A model generated the notes under the pieces. That model was not told the DNA's origin. It saw only the letters and a list, made by a program, of their open reading frames with translations, and ran no database searches. The position numbers were made by a program, and so were the translations under genes. From contig NZ_OBQD01000011.1 of NCBI RefSeq assembly GCF_900220975.1, positions 62,001 through 126,000 of the forward strand: DNA of 64,000 bases, written 5' to 3'. Positions 45,483 to 56,032 of this stretch are shown here, piece by piece. This DNA is from Rhizobium subbaraonis. GTDB taxonomy: Bacteria > Pseudomonadota > Alphaproteobacteria > Rhizobiales > Rhizobiaceae. Each line of letters begins with the position of its first letter. Position 1 is the first letter of the stretch.

Positions 45483-48479
45483 ATGGCAAGACAAGACGCC
45501 AACGAACAGTTTCAGGTGACGTCGTTCCTCGACGGCGCCAATGCGACCTATATCGAACAGCTCTATGCGCGCTTCGAACAGGATCCCTCCTCGGTAGCTC
45601 CCGAGTGGCAGGCTTTCTTCAAGGCGCTCGACGACAGCCCGGCCGATGTCCTCAAGGCGGCCCAGGGTGCGTCCTGGAAGAAGAAGAACTGGCCGATCGC
45701 CGCCAACGGCGAGCTCGTATCCGCGCTCGACGGCGACTGGGGCACGGTCGAGAAGGTCGTCGAGAAGAAGATCAAGGCAAAGGCGGAGGAAACCGCCGTT
45801 GCAACCGGCGTCCCGGTCAATGCCAGCGACGTCCAGCAGGCGAGCCGCGACAGCGTCCGCGCCATCATGATGATCCGCGCCTATCGCATGCGCGGCCACC
45901 TGCATGCCAAGCTCGACCCGCTCGGCCTTGCCGATCCGGTGGAGGACTATGACGAGCTGTCGCCGAAGTCCTACGGCTTCACGGAAGCCGACTACAGCCG
46001 GCCGATCTTCCTCGACAACGTCCTTGGCCTCGAATACGCGACCATTCCGCAGATGCTCGAAATTCTCGAGCGCACCTATTGCTCGACGCTCGGCGTCGAG
46101 TTCATGCATATCTCCGATCCGGAGATCAAGGCGTGGATCCAGGAGCGCATCGAAGGCCCCGACAAGGGCGTCGACTTCACGCCCGAGGGCAAGAAGGCGA
46201 TCCTGCAGAAGCTGATCGAGGCGGAAGGTTTCGAGCAGTTCATCGACGTCAAGTACAAAGGCACCAAGCGCTTCGGCCTCGACGGCGGTGAATCGCTGAT
46301 CCCGGCGCTCGAGCAGATCATCAAGCGCGGCGGCCAGGAAGGCCTGAAGGAAATCGTTCTCGGCATGGCCCATCGCGGCCGCCTGAACGTGCTTTCGCAG
46401 GTGATGGCAAAGCCGCACCGGGCGATCTTCCACGAGTTCAAGGGCGGCTCCTACGCGCCTGACGACGTGGAAGGCTCGGGCGACGTGAAGTATCACCTCG
46501 GCGCCTCCTCGGACCGCGAGTTCGACAACAACAAGGTGCACTTGTCGCTGACGGCGAACCCGTCGCACCTGGAGATCGTCAACCCGGTCGTCATGGGCAA
46601 GGCCCGCGCCAAGCAGGACCAGATGGCGACGGTCTTCGAGGGCGACATCATTCCCTTGCGCGAACGCGCAAAGGTCATGCCGCTCCTGATCCATGGCGAC
46701 GCCGCCTTTGCCGGCCAGGGCGTCATCTCGGAAATCCTCGGCCTCTCCGGGCTGCGCGGCTACCGCGTCGCCGGCACGATGCATGTCATCATCAACAACC
46801 AGATCGGCTTCACCACCAATCCGGCCTTCTCGCGTTCGTCGCCCTATCCGTCCGACGTCGCCAAGATGATCGAGGCGCCGATCTTCCACGTCAACGGCGA
46901 CGATCCGGAAGCGGTCGTCTATGCCGCCAAGATCGCCACCGAGTACCGGATGAAGTTCCACAAGCCGGTCGTGATCGACATGTTCTGCTACCGCCGCTTC
47001 GGCCACAACGAAGGCGATGAGCCGGCGTTCACGCAGCCGAAGATGTACAAGGCTATTCGCGCCCACAAGACGGTCGTGCAGCTCTACGGCCAGCGGCTGA
47101 TCGAGGAAGGCCTGATCACCGAGGGCGAATTCGAGAAGATGAAGGCCGACTGGCGCGCCAGGCTCGAACAGGAGTTTGACGCCGGTCAGTCCTACAAGCC
47201 GAACAAGGCAGACTGGCTGGACGGCGTGTGGTCGGGCCTGCGCGCTGCCGACAATGCCGACGAGCAGCGCCGCGGCAGGACCTCGGTGCCGATGAAGCAA
47301 CTGAAGGAAATCGGGCGCAAGCTGTCCACCATTCCGGAGGGCTTCAAGGCGCACCGCACGATCCAGCGCTTCATGGACAACCGTGCACAGATGATCGAGA
47401 CCGGCGAAGGTCTCGACTGGGCGATGGCCGAGGCACTGGCTTTCGGGTCGCTCGCCGTCGAGGGCACGAAGATCCGTTTGTCCGGCCAGGACTGCGAGCG
47501 CGGCACGTTCTCGCAGCGCCACTCGGTCCTCTACGACCAGGAGACCGAAGAGCGCTACATTCCGCTGGCGAACCTGTCGCCGACGCAGGCGCGCTACGAG
47601 GTCATCAACTCGATGCTCTCCGAAGAGGCCGTCCTCGGCTACGAATACGGCTACTCGCTGGCGCGTCCGAATGCGCTGACGCTGTGGGAAGCCCAGTTCG
47701 GCGATTTCGCCAACGGCGCGCAGGTGGTGTTCGACCAGTTCATCTCGTCGGGCGAACGCAAGTGGCTGCGTATGTCGGGCCTCGTCTGCCTGCTGCCGCA
47801 CGGCTACGAGGGCCAGGGCCCGGAGCACTCCTCCGCCCGCCTGGAACGCTTCCTGCAGCTTTGCGCGGAAGACAACATGCAGGTCGTCTACTGCACGACG
47901 CCGGCCAACTACTTCCATGCCCTGCGCCGGCAGATCAAGCGCGACTTCCGCAAGCCGCTGATCCTGATGACGCCGAAGTCGCTGCTGCGCCACAAGCGCG
48001 CGGTCTCGAGCCTTTCGGAGCTCGCAGGCGAAAGCTCGTTCCACCGCCTGCTGTGGGACGACGCGGAAGTCATCAAGGACGGTCCGATCAAGCTGCAGAA
48101 GGATGCCAAGATCCGTCGCGTGGTCATGTGCTCGGGCAAGGTCTACTATGACCTGCTCGAAGAGCGCGAGAAGCGCGGCGTCGACGACATCTACCTCCTT
48201 CGTCTCGAGCAGCTCTATCCGTTCCCGGCAAAGGCGCTCATCAACGAGCTGTCGCGCTTCCGTCATGCGGAAATGGTGTGGTGCCAGGAAGAGCCGAAGA
48301 ACATGGGTGCATGGTCGTTCATCGATCCGTACCTGGAATGGGTGCTCGCCCACATCGACGCCAAGCACCAGCGCGTTCGCTACACCGGCCGCCCGGCCGC
48401 CGCGTCGCCGGCAACGGGCCTGATGTCCAAGCATCTTGCGCAGTTGGCCGCGTTCCTCGAGGATGCGCTCGGCGGCTAA
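45483..48479 (+). CDS. sucA: 2-Oxoglutarate dehydrogenase E1 component
   Basis: 998-residue thiamine-pyrophosphate enzyme that decarboxylates 2-oxoglutarate in the OGDH complex. The N-terminal E2-binding peptide (FLDGANATYIEQLYARFEQD), the GMAHRGRLNVL motif, the TPP/Mg region (DMFCYRRFGHNEGDEP) and FGSLAVEGTKIRLSGQD of the pyrimidine domain are intact. Length is normal for bacteria. It lies 156 bp after sucD and 99 bp before sucB. Confidence 0.98.
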   Translation: MARQDANEQFQVTSFLDGANATYIEQLYARFEQDPSSVAPEWQAFFKALDDSPADVLKAAQGASWKKKNWPIAANGELVSALDGDWGTVEKVVEKKIKAKAEETAVATGVPVNASDVQQASRDSVRAIMMIRAYRMRGHLHAKLDPLGLADPVEDYDELSPKSYGFTEADYSRPIFLDNVLGLEYATIPQMLEILERTYCSTLGVEFMHISDPEIKAWIQERIEGPDKGVDFTPEGKKAILQKLIEAEGFEQFIDVKYKGTKRFGLDGGESLIPALEQIIKRGGQEGLKEIVLGMAHRGRLNVLSQVMAKPHRAIFHEFKGGSYAPDDVEGSGDVKYHLGASSDREFDNNKVHLSLTANPSHLEIVNPVVMGKARAKQDQMATVFEGDIIPLRERAKVMPLLIHGDAAFAGQGVISEILGLSGLRGYRVAGTMHVIINNQIGFTTNPAFSRSSPYPSDVAKMIEAPIFHVNGDDPEAVVYAAKIATEYRMKFHKPVVIDMFCYRRFGHNEGDEPAFTQPKMYKAIRAHKTVVQLYGQRLIEEGLITEGEFEKMKADWRARLEQEFDAGQSYKPNKADWLDGVWSGLRAADNADEQRRGRTSVPMKQLKEIGRKLSTIPEGFKAHRTIQRFMDNRAQMIETGEGLDWAMAEALAFGSLAVEGTKIRLSGQDCERGTFSQRHSVLYDQETEERYIPLANLSPTQARYEVINSMLSEEAVLGYEYGYSLARPNALTLWEAQFGDFANGAQVVFDQFISSGERKWLRMSGLVCLLPHGYEGQGPEHSSARLERFLQLCAEDNMQVVYCTTPANYFHALRRQIKRDFRKPLILMTPKSLLRHKRAVSSLSELAGESSFHRLLWDDAEVIKDGPIKLQKDAKIRRVVMCSGKVYYDLLEEREKRGVDDIYLLRLEQLYPFPAKALINELSRFRHAEMVWCQEEPKNMGAWSFIDPYLEWVLAHIDAKHQRVRYTGRPAAASPATGLMSKHLAQLAAFLEDALGG

Positions 48480-48578
48480 CGGGAGGATGGCGCGATGGCA
48501 TGTTTCCCAATGGGACATGCCGCCGCGCCCCGCTTCCCGCAACAGAATTCAACCATTCAACATTTCAGGACTAGAACA

Positions 48579-49817
<1,239 letters not shown>

Positions 49818-49829
49818 GGACGGGCAAAG

Positions 49830-50243
49830 ATGGACGCAGCAGCGCTTGCCGCTTCGCCTTTCATCACGCTGGTGGCGTGGAGCGCGGCGCTGCTCGTCTT
49901 CCAGGTGATGCTGCAGGGTGCGCTGAGCACGGGTGATCGCGGGCAGGCCTGGAATGCCGGTCCGCGGGACGGCGAAGCCAAGCCGCTCGGCCGGCTTGCC
50001 GGACGTGCCGAACGGGCCTCGGCCAACCTGCGGGAGACCTATCCCGCCTTCGTCGGCCTCGCGCTTTGCCTTGCCCTTGCCGGCGATCCCTCCGGCTGGG
50101 GCTATCGTGGCGCGCTTCTCTGGTTCGCCTGCCGGCTTCTCTACATTCCATTGTATCTCGCGGGCATCGCCTATGTCCGCTCGCTGATCTGGCTCGGCTC
50201 TCTTGCCGGGCTTTTCATGATGTTCGCTGCAATCCTGTTGTGA
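49830..50243 (+). CDS. MAPEG family membrane protein
   Basis: 137-residue membrane protein with four predicted helices; the family core LRETYPAFVGLALCLAL and the later ACRLLYIPLYLAGIAYVRSLIW match MAPEG proteins (membrane-associated eicosanoid and glutathione metabolism). The substrate here is unknown, and a glutathione-dependent function is only inferred. It starts 12 bp after sucB and is probably read through from the suc operon. Confidence 0.85.
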   Translation: MDAAALAASPFITLVAWSAALLVFQVMLQGALSTGDRGQAWNAGPRDGEAKPLGRLAGRAERASANLRETYPAFVGLALCLALAGDPSGWGYRGALLWFACRLLYIPLYLAGIAYVRSLIWLGSLAGLFMMFAAILL

Positions 50244-50286
50244 TCGACGCGCCGCGTCCGCGGGCTGGACGCACCGGAGACCTGAG

Positions 50287-50928
50287 ATGCACACCTATCT
50301 GATCGAACTCGCCTCGCTGATGGCGATCTTTGCCTTTGCCATCATCTCGCCCGGTGCCGACCTTGCCATGGTCATGCGCCAGTCGATCGTGCATGGCCGG
50401 CGGTCGGCGGTCATCACCTCCTTCGGCATCGGCACATCGCTGATGGTGCATGTGACCTACACGATCCTTGGCCTCGGCCTGATCATCTCCCAGTCGATCT
50501 ACCTGTTCAACATCGTCAAGTGGTGCGGCGTCGCCTATCTCGTCTACATCGGCTTCAAGGCGCTGAAGGCAGGCAAGGCAGACATCGACGCGCCCGCGGC
50601 CGGCGCATCCGCGAATGGCAGGCGCCAGTCGTCAGTCCGCGCCTTCGGGCTCGGGTTCATGGCCAATGCCCTCAATCCCAAGGCGGTGTTCTTCTTCCTG
50701 TCGATCTTCTCGACGGTCGTCAGCGCACACACGCCGATGACGGTCAAGTTCGGATACGGGCTGGTCATGGCGACGTGCCTGATCGCGTGGTTCGTCGGCG
50801 TATCGCTGTTCATGACGACGCCGAAGATGCGCGCTGCCTTTTCCCGCGCAAGCCAGTGGATCAATCGCGCCAGCGGTGTGGTCTTCATCGCGCTCGGCAT
50901 CAAGCTTGCGACCGAGCGGGCTGTCTGA
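50287..50928 (+). CDS. LysE/RhtB family exporter
   Basis: 213-residue inner-membrane protein with about six helices of the LysE family. AFAIISPGADLAMVMRQSIVHGRRSA and GFMANALNPKAVFFFLSIFS are the family signature motifs. LysE/RhtB proteins export amino acids or related small molecules; the substrate is not deducible. It lies between MAPEG and a secreted protein gene in the stretch sucB to lpdA. Confidence 0.9.
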   Translation: MHTYLIELASLMAIFAFAIISPGADLAMVMRQSIVHGRRSAVITSFGIGTSLMVHVTYTILGLGLIISQSIYLFNIVKWCGVAYLVYIGFKALKAGKADIDAPAAGASANGRRQSSVRAFGLGFMANALNPKAVFFFLSIFSTVVSAHTPMTVKFGYGLVMATCLIAWFVGVSLFMTTPKMRAAFSRASQWINRASGVVFIALGIKLATERAV

Positions 50929-50931
50929 CCG

Positions 50932-51441
50932 ATGCGCATTCTCGCCTCAATTCTCCTGGCATCGGCTGTTTCAGCTGCCTGTGCTCCTGCCGCGCTTGCG
51001 GCGGAATGCCGGCAGGCACAGGCGATCTATACGGACAGGGACGGGGTCTATGAACTTTCCTTCGAGCCGGTCGGATCGGAAGCCGCGGTCGTCAGCCATC
51101 ACTTCAAGATCCGGCAGGTAAAGGGCGACCTTCTCCTCAACGGGCACATCATGACCGGGGACGAAGTGGCGCGCTCCAACGCCATGGTGATGCACAATTG
51201 CCCGACGGGCGACGTGACCGGCGACGAGATCGCCGCCTGCACTGTCTGGGAGGGCGTGATGTATCCCGTCGCGGCGGACGGGGCGATCGGCGAACTGGTT
51301 CCGGAGGAGGGGGCGAATGCCGCCCATGCGCTGCTGCTTGCCGGCTTCGGCCCGGCACTGCGTTATTCCGGCGCCTGGGAAGAAAAGAAGCTGACCGACG
51401 TTCCTTGGGATCTCCTGACCTTCAAGGAGTGTGCGAAATGA
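50932..51441 (+). CDS. Secreted protein of unknown function
   Basis: 169 residues with a Sec signal peptide (about residues 1-23, ending ALAA). The mature protein has four Cys residues (AECRQ, HNCPTG, AACTVW, KECAK), suggesting two disulfides, and an acidic, beta-rich sequence. I do not recognise a family. Its stop overlaps the start of the dehydrogenase by ATGA, so the two are translationally coupled; it begins 3 bp after the exporter stop. A binding or inhibitor role is possible but not supported. Confidence 0.75.
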   Translation: MRILASILLASAVSAACAPAALAAECRQAQAIYTDRDGVYELSFEPVGSEAAVVSHHFKIRQVKGDLLLNGHIMTGDEVARSNAMVMHNCPTGDVTGDEIAACTVWEGVMYPVAADGAIGELVPEEGANAAHALLLAGFGPALRYSGAWEEKKLTDVPWDLLTFKECAK

Positions 51442-52193
51442 CGACCTTGCATCCCGTCCTTCTCGTCACCGGCGGAAGCCGTGGCATAGGTGCCAGCGTG
51501 TGCCGGCTGGCGGCCGCTTCCGGCTGGCAGGTTGCGGTGAACTACGCCGCGAACGCTGCGGCTGCCGAGGCCGTGGTCGACGATATTCGCGGCGCCGGCG
51601 GCTCGGCAGTTGCGATCGAGGGCGACGTCGGGACGGAGGCGGGGCTCGCATCGATCTTCTCCGCGCTGGATGCGACGTTTTCCAGGCTAGACGGCCTGGT
51701 GAACAATGCCGGCATCGTCGGTCATCCCGCCCGCGTCGACGAGATCTCGGTCGAGCGGCTGGACCGGATGTTCGCAGTCAACGTCATCGGGTCGATCCGC
51801 TGCGCCCAGGAAGCGGTGCGACGCATGTCCACGCGGCATGGCGGCCGCGGCGGCGCGATCGTCAACATCTCGTCGATGGCGGCGGTTCTCGGTTCGGCCG
51901 GGCAATATGTCGACTACGCGGCGACCAAGGGCGCGATCGAAAGCTTCACGACCGGCCTTGCTCGCGAGGTCGCAGCCGAAGGCATCCGCGTCAATCTGGT
52001 GCGTCCCGGCATTATCGACACCGACATTCACGCCTCTGGCGGTTTGCCGGACCGCGCCCGCGACATGGCGACGGCAATCCCGATGCAGCGGCCGGGCACG
52101 CCCGACGAAGTCGCGCAATCCGTTCTCTATCTACTCTCCGACGCGGCATCCTATGTGACGGGTGCCGCCCTCAACGTCAGCGGCGGCAGATAG
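51438..52193 (+). CDS. Short-chain dehydrogenase/reductase (SDR)
   Basis: 251-residue classical SDR. The cofactor motif TGGSRGIG (residues about 11-18), NNAG, the catalytic Ser in VNISSMAA, and YDYAATKG carrying the Tyr and Lys are intact. The C-terminus VSGGR is typical of the FabG-like branch. NADP(H) preference and substrate are not fixed. Start overlaps the preceding gene. Confidence 0.93.
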   Translation: MTTLHPVLLVTGGSRGIGASVCRLAAASGWQVAVNYAANAAAAEAVVDDIRGAGGSAVAIEGDVGTEAGLASIFSALDATFSRLDGLVNNAGIVGHPARVDEISVERLDRMFAVNVIGSIRCAQEAVRRMSTRHGGRGGAIVNISSMAAVLGSAGQYVDYAATKGAIESFTTGLAREVAAEGIRVNLVRPGIIDTDIHASGGLPDRARDMATAIPMQRPGTPDEVAQSVLYLLSDAASYVTGAALNVSGGR

Positions 52194-52218
52194 CCGTCCC
52201 GCACAGGAAGGACAATTC

Positions 52219-53625
52219 ATGGCATACGATCTCGTTGTTATCGGTTCCGGCCCCGGCGGCTATGTCTGCGCCGTCAAGGCGGCACAGCTCGGCCTGAAGG
52301 TCGCTGTCGTCGAAAAGCGCGCGACCTATGGCGGGACCTGCCTCAACGTCGGCTGCATCCCCTCCAAGGCATTGCTGCATGCATCCGAGATGTACAGCCA
52401 CGCCGCGCACGGAATGGAGGCGCTCGGCGTCGAGGGGCTCACCCCGAAGCTGAACCTCGAGAAGATGATGGGCCACAAGGACGCGACGGTGAAGTCCAAC
52501 GTCGACGGCGTCGCCTTCCTGTTCAAGAAGAACAAGATCGACGGGATACAGGGCACCGGCAGGGTGCTCGGCGCCGGCAAGGTCGCCGTAACCAGCGACA
52601 AGGGCGAGGAGCAGGTGCTCGAAACCAAGGCGATCGTGATCGCCACCGGGTCCGACGTTGCCGGCATTCCGGGCGTCAAGGTCGACATCGACGAGAAGGT
52701 GATCGTTTCCTCCACCGGTGCAATCGCGCTCGACAAGGTGCCGGAGAGCCTGATCGTCGTCGGCGGCGGCGTCATTGGCCTCGAGCTCGGCTCGGTCTGG
52801 ATGCGTCTTGGTGCAAAAGTGACAGTCGTCGAATACCTTGACACGATCCTCGGCGGCATGGATGGCGAAGTCTCCAAGCAGTTCCAGCGCATGCTGGCCA
52901 AGCAGGGCATGGACATCCGCGTCGGCGCCAAGGTGACGGCGGTCGAGAAGAGCAAGGACGGCGCCAAGGTGACCTTCGAGCCGGTCAAGGGCGGCGAGGC
53001 GACGACGATCGATGCCGATATCGTTCTGGTCGCGACCGGTCGGCGGCCCTACACCGACGGGCTGGGCCTCGCCGAGGCGGGTGTGGCGCTCGACAATCGC
53101 GGCCGCGTCGAGATCGACGGCCACTTCCAGACCAACGTGCCGGGCATCTACGCCATCGGCGACGTCGTGCGCGGCCCGATGCTGGCGCACAAGGCCGAGG
53201 ACGAGGGCGTGGCGCTGGCCGAGATCCTCGCCGGCCAGGCCGGTCACGTGAATTACGATGTCATCCCGGGCGTGGTCTACACCCAGCCGGAAGTCGCCTC
53301 CGTCGGCAAGACGGAAGAGGAACTGAAGGCTGCCGGCGTCGCCTACAAGGTCGGCAAGTTCCCGTTCTCGGCCAATGGCCGTGCGCGCGCCATGCTCGCC
53401 ACCGACGGCTTCGTCAAAATTCTCGCCGACAAGGAGACCGACCGCGTGCTCGGCGGCCATATCGTCGGCTTCGGCGCGGGCGAGATGATCCACGAAATCG
53501 CTGTGCTGATGGAATTCGGTGGCTCGTCGGAAGATCTCGGCCGCACCTGCCACGCGCATCCGACGATGTCGGAAGCCGTCAAGGAAGCCGCCCTCGGCGC
53601 CTTCTTCAAGCCGATCCACATGTGA
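52219..53625 (+). CDS. lpdA: Dihydrolipoyl dehydrogenase (E3)
   Basis: 468-residue FAD-dependent disulfide reductase that reoxidises the lipoyl arm of SucB. Redox-active Cys41 and Cys46 are in CLNVGCIPSK; the catalytic His447/Glu452 dyad is in HAHPTMSEAVKEA; the FAD motif VVIGSGPGGYV and the NAD motif VVGGGVIGLELG are present. Its place at the end of the suc run suggests a dedicated OGDH E3. AAGGA precedes the ATG at 52219. Confidence 0.97.
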   Translation: MAYDLVVIGSGPGGYVCAVKAAQLGLKVAVVEKRATYGGTCLNVGCIPSKALLHASEMYSHAAHGMEALGVEGLTPKLNLEKMMGHKDATVKSNVDGVAFLFKKNKIDGIQGTGRVLGAGKVAVTSDKGEEQVLETKAIVIATGSDVAGIPGVKVDIDEKVIVSSTGAIALDKVPESLIVVGGGVIGLELGSVWMRLGAKVTVVEYLDTILGGMDGEVSKQFQRMLAKQGMDIRVGAKVTAVEKSKDGAKVTFEPVKGGEATTIDADIVLVATGRRPYTDGLGLAEAGVALDNRGRVEIDGHFQTNVPGIYAIGDVVRGPMLAHKAEDEGVALAEILAGQAGHVNYDVIPGVVYTQPEVASVGKTEEELKAAGVAYKVGKFPFSANGRARAMLATDGFVKILADKETDRVLGGHIVGFGAGEMIHEIAVLMEFGGSSEDLGRTCHAHPTMSEAVKEAALGAFFKPIHM

Positions 53626-53655
53626 TCCGGTTCACGGCAGACCATTCAACGTCAC

Positions 53656-53693
53656 ACGATGCCCCGGCGCAAACCCTTGCGCCGGGGCATCGT
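53656..53693. terminator. 17-bp perfect hairpin after lpdA
   Basis: ACGATGCCCCGGCGCAA (53656-53672) pairs perfectly with TTGCGCCGGGGCATCGT (53677-53693) around an ACCC loop. The T-tract on either side is poor (CGTTTGT downstream). It separates lpdA from the convergent TraB/GumN gene and probably ends transcription in both directions. Confidence 0.75.
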
Positions 53694-53742
53694 CGTTTGT
53701 CGCCTGTGCCTTGGCGGGAATTCGCCCCCGCGTGAAGGGTCG

Positions 53743-54825
53743 CTACTGGACGCGACTGACCGTGAAGCCCTTGTCGCGCAGCAGTTCAACCACGCCTTCC
53801 TTGCCCGGCAGGTGAAGTGCGCCGACCGCGATGAAGACATTGCCGCCGGACAGGATCGGCAGCGCGCGTTCCGCCATCCGATGGTTGCGGTCGATAATGA
53901 CGCGCTGCTCGAATTCGGCGTAGCCGGCCGCGTCGTCCTCGCCGTCAGGCACGGCAGCACGCATCAGCGGCATGATCATTCCGACTTCGCCAGCGAGATA
54001 AAGCTGGCTCATCGTCTCGATGACATCTTCCAGGCTGTCTCCTAGTTGAACCGTCTGGACCAGGCCGGCAAGCTGGGGGGCCAGCGGCAGGCCGTCCAGC
54101 GTGGTGATCTGCTCGACGATCGTTTCAAGTCCCTTGAGCGTCTTGCCGTCGGCGATCGCCTCTTTTGCCAGCTTCTGGTCGAGAAAATAGGCTCCGGCCT
54201 GCTTGCGGGCCATCTCGCAGGCCGGAAGGGCGACGAAACTCATGATCAGCCAGGGCTTCATCCGCGAAACGGCCGCCAGCGACATGCCGCGCTTCTTCAG
54301 GCCCTCTGCGAGTATGGCCGAATCCTTTTCCCCCAAAAGGCCGGTGATGGTGCGTCCGTCCATGAACATCGTCAGGTCCGGACGGGCGAGCAGGGCCGCG
54401 CTGGCCTTCTTCTCGTCGGCGATCTCGTCGGATTCGATCACGACGGTGTCGGCCTCGCGGTAGGCGGACTGGGCGGCCGGCGGCATGGCAAGGACGCGAG
54501 GATCGGTCACGTGCATCGTGCCGAGCAGATAGGAGGGGCTGGTCCCGTCCTTTTCGATCTTCCAGAGGATTCCGTCGCCGTTCGGCGTCGCTTTCGCTTC
54601 TTCGATCAGCTTCGCATAGGTCGCCGGTTCGCTTGCCTCCAGTTGTGGCAGCAGGCTCTTGCCGCCGCAGACGGGCAGGTCGTTCGCGCTTGCCGGCGAG
54701 AGGGACAGGAGAAGGAGGAAAATTGCGACGGCTGCGATCGCGTGAAGAGCGGAAACGAGCCAGAGTGTCGTGTCGGCGATGCGGTCTGCTAGGGTGATCC
54801 GTTCTGGGGCGGATGGGTGGGTCAT
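53743..54825 (-). CDS. TraB/GumN family protein
   Basis: 360-residue envelope protein with an N-terminal membrane or signal helix (about residues 22-47). GTMHVTDPRVL near the start and the closing VGALHLPGKEGVVELLRDKGF are the two conserved histidine motifs of the TraB/GumN fold, which resembles Tiki-type metalloproteases. A GxxH and GxLHL pair suggests metal binding. The natural role is unknown. Convergent with lpdA. Confidence 0.87.
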   Translation of the reverse strand: MTHPSAPERITLADRIADTTLWLVSALHAIAAVAIFLLLLSLSPASANDLPVCGGKSLLPQLEASEPATYAKLIEEAKATPNGDGILWKIEKDGTSPSYLLGTMHVTDPRVLAMPPAAQSAYREADTVVIESDEIADEKKASAALLARPDLTMFMDGRTITGLLGEKDSAILAEGLKKRGMSLAAVSRMKPWLIMSFVALPACEMARKQAGAYFLDQKLAKEAIADGKTLKGLETIVEQITTLDGLPLAPQLAGLVQTVQLGDSLEDVIETMSQLYLAGEVGMIMPLMRAAVPDGEDDAAGYAEFEQRVIIDRNHRMAERALPILSGGNVFIAVGALHLPGKEGVVELLRDKGFTVSRVQ

Positions 54826-54958
54826 GGCGCGGCTCCCGGCAATCTCCGCAGGAACCTAGCTGTCCAGCCCCTCACAATCCCTTAACGGCCGGCTTCCGCG
54901 TCCCCGCGAGCATTCAGCTTTCCACTACGCACATGTCCGCGGCATTCCGATGACGAAG

Positions 54959-55894
54959 TCACGCCCGGGGATGGGCCTTGTCGTAGATTTCCAGAAGCCG
55001 CGCCGAATCGACGCCGGTATAGACCTGCGTCGTGGACAGGCTCGCATGGCCGAGCAGTTCCTGGATCGTGCGCAGATCGCCGCCGCCCGCCAGCAGATGC
55101 GTTGCGAAGGAGTGGCGCAGCGCGTGCGGCGTGGCGCTGTCGGGCAGGCCGAGTGCGCCGCGCATCTTCTGCATCTCCCGCTGGATGATCGCTGCTTGCA
55201 GCGGCCCGCCACGGGCGCCACGAAAGAGCGGTCCGTCCGCCGCAAGGGGATAGGGACACAGGCGCCTGTAATCCTCGACGCCGCGCCGGGCTGCATCCAG
55301 GAGCGGAACGATGCGCGTCTTGCCGCCCTTTCCAGTGATGCGCAGCGAACCGGGGGCGCCGGCAAAATCGTCCGGCGTCAGCGACAGCGCTTCGGAGATA
55401 CGCAGCCCGCAGCCATAGAGCAGGGTCAGGACGGCGGCGTTGCGAACGCTGATCCACGGCTCGTCGGCGAGTTGGGCGTCCGTGCCGACGACGGAGAGCG
55501 CCTGACTGTCCGTCAGTGGCTTCGGCAGGGACTTCGGCTGTTTCGGCGAGCGGATCGCAGCAGCACCGGCGGCGTTTGCCATGCCCTTGCGCTCGAGATG
55601 GCGCAGGAACGACCGCAGCCCCGCGAGGCCGCGTCCGAGCGTGCGGGCACCGGCGCCGTCGCGCCTGCGGGCAGCGAGAAAGCCGCGCAGGTCAGCCGGA
55701 CGGAGGTCACCGATGTCCTTCAGCCGCGCAGGCGCGGCAAGGTGGCCGGTCAGGAACGTCAGGAACTGGCGAGTATCGCGTTCATAGGCCTCGAGCGTGT
55801 TCTCCGAAAGTCGACGCTCGGCCGCCAGCGTCGAAAGCCACGCCGTGCGCTCCCTCAGCAGTGCTTCGTCGGCGATGATGAGCAACTGGTCCAC
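54959..55894 (-). CDS. xerC: Tyrosine recombinase XerC
   Basis: 311-residue site-specific recombinase that with XerD resolves chromosome dimers at dif. All catalytic residues are visible: Arg165 (GCGLRISEAL), Lys189 (TGKGGKTR), His257 and Arg260 (HALRHSFATHLL), His283 (LGHASLSTTQVY) and the nucleophile Tyr292. The N-terminal SAM-like domain is normal. Divergent from the acyltransferase gene. XerC close to priA is an ordinary rhizobial arrangement, not evidence of a mobile element. Confidence 0.95.
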   Translation of the reverse strand: MDQLLIIADEALLRERTAWLSTLAAERRLSENTLEAYERDTRQFLTFLTGHLAAPARLKDIGDLRPADLRGFLAARRRDGAGARTLGRGLAGLRSFLRHLERKGMANAAGAAAIRSPKQPKSLPKPLTDSQALSVVGTDAQLADEPWISVRNAAVLTLLYGCGLRISEALSLTPDDFAGAPGSLRITGKGGKTRIVPLLDAARRGVEDYRRLCPYPLAADGPLFRGARGGPLQAAIIQREMQKMRGALGLPDSATPHALRHSFATHLLAGGGDLRTIQELLGHASLSTTQVYTGVDSARLLEIYDKAHPRA

Positions 55895-55945
55895 AGTCGG
55901 GCCCTTTAGTCGGATTCTCAGGCGCGCACTCTATCGGTTGCCGGG

Positions 55946-55960
55946 TTAGCGTTTTGTTAA
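55946..55960. promoter_or_regulatory. TTAG-N7-TTAA site between xerC and acyltransferase
   Basis: TTAG at 55946-55949 and TTAA at 55957-55960 are 7 nt apart, one base off the CtrA consensus, in the 138-bp divergent region. The second half lies within GTTAAC. A cell-cycle link would make sense for xerC but is inference. Confidence 0.35.
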
Positions 55961-56032
55961 CGTTGACTTCCCGCCTGTCACGCTTAGATCATATGAAACT
56001 GCGATACGGGGGCTGAATGAACAGGCGGACCC

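Noticed and set aside
54959-55894. XerC-type recombinase as sign of an integrated element
   Set aside because: All features match the chromosomal XerC with core neighbours; there are no direct repeats, tRNA target or cargo genes.
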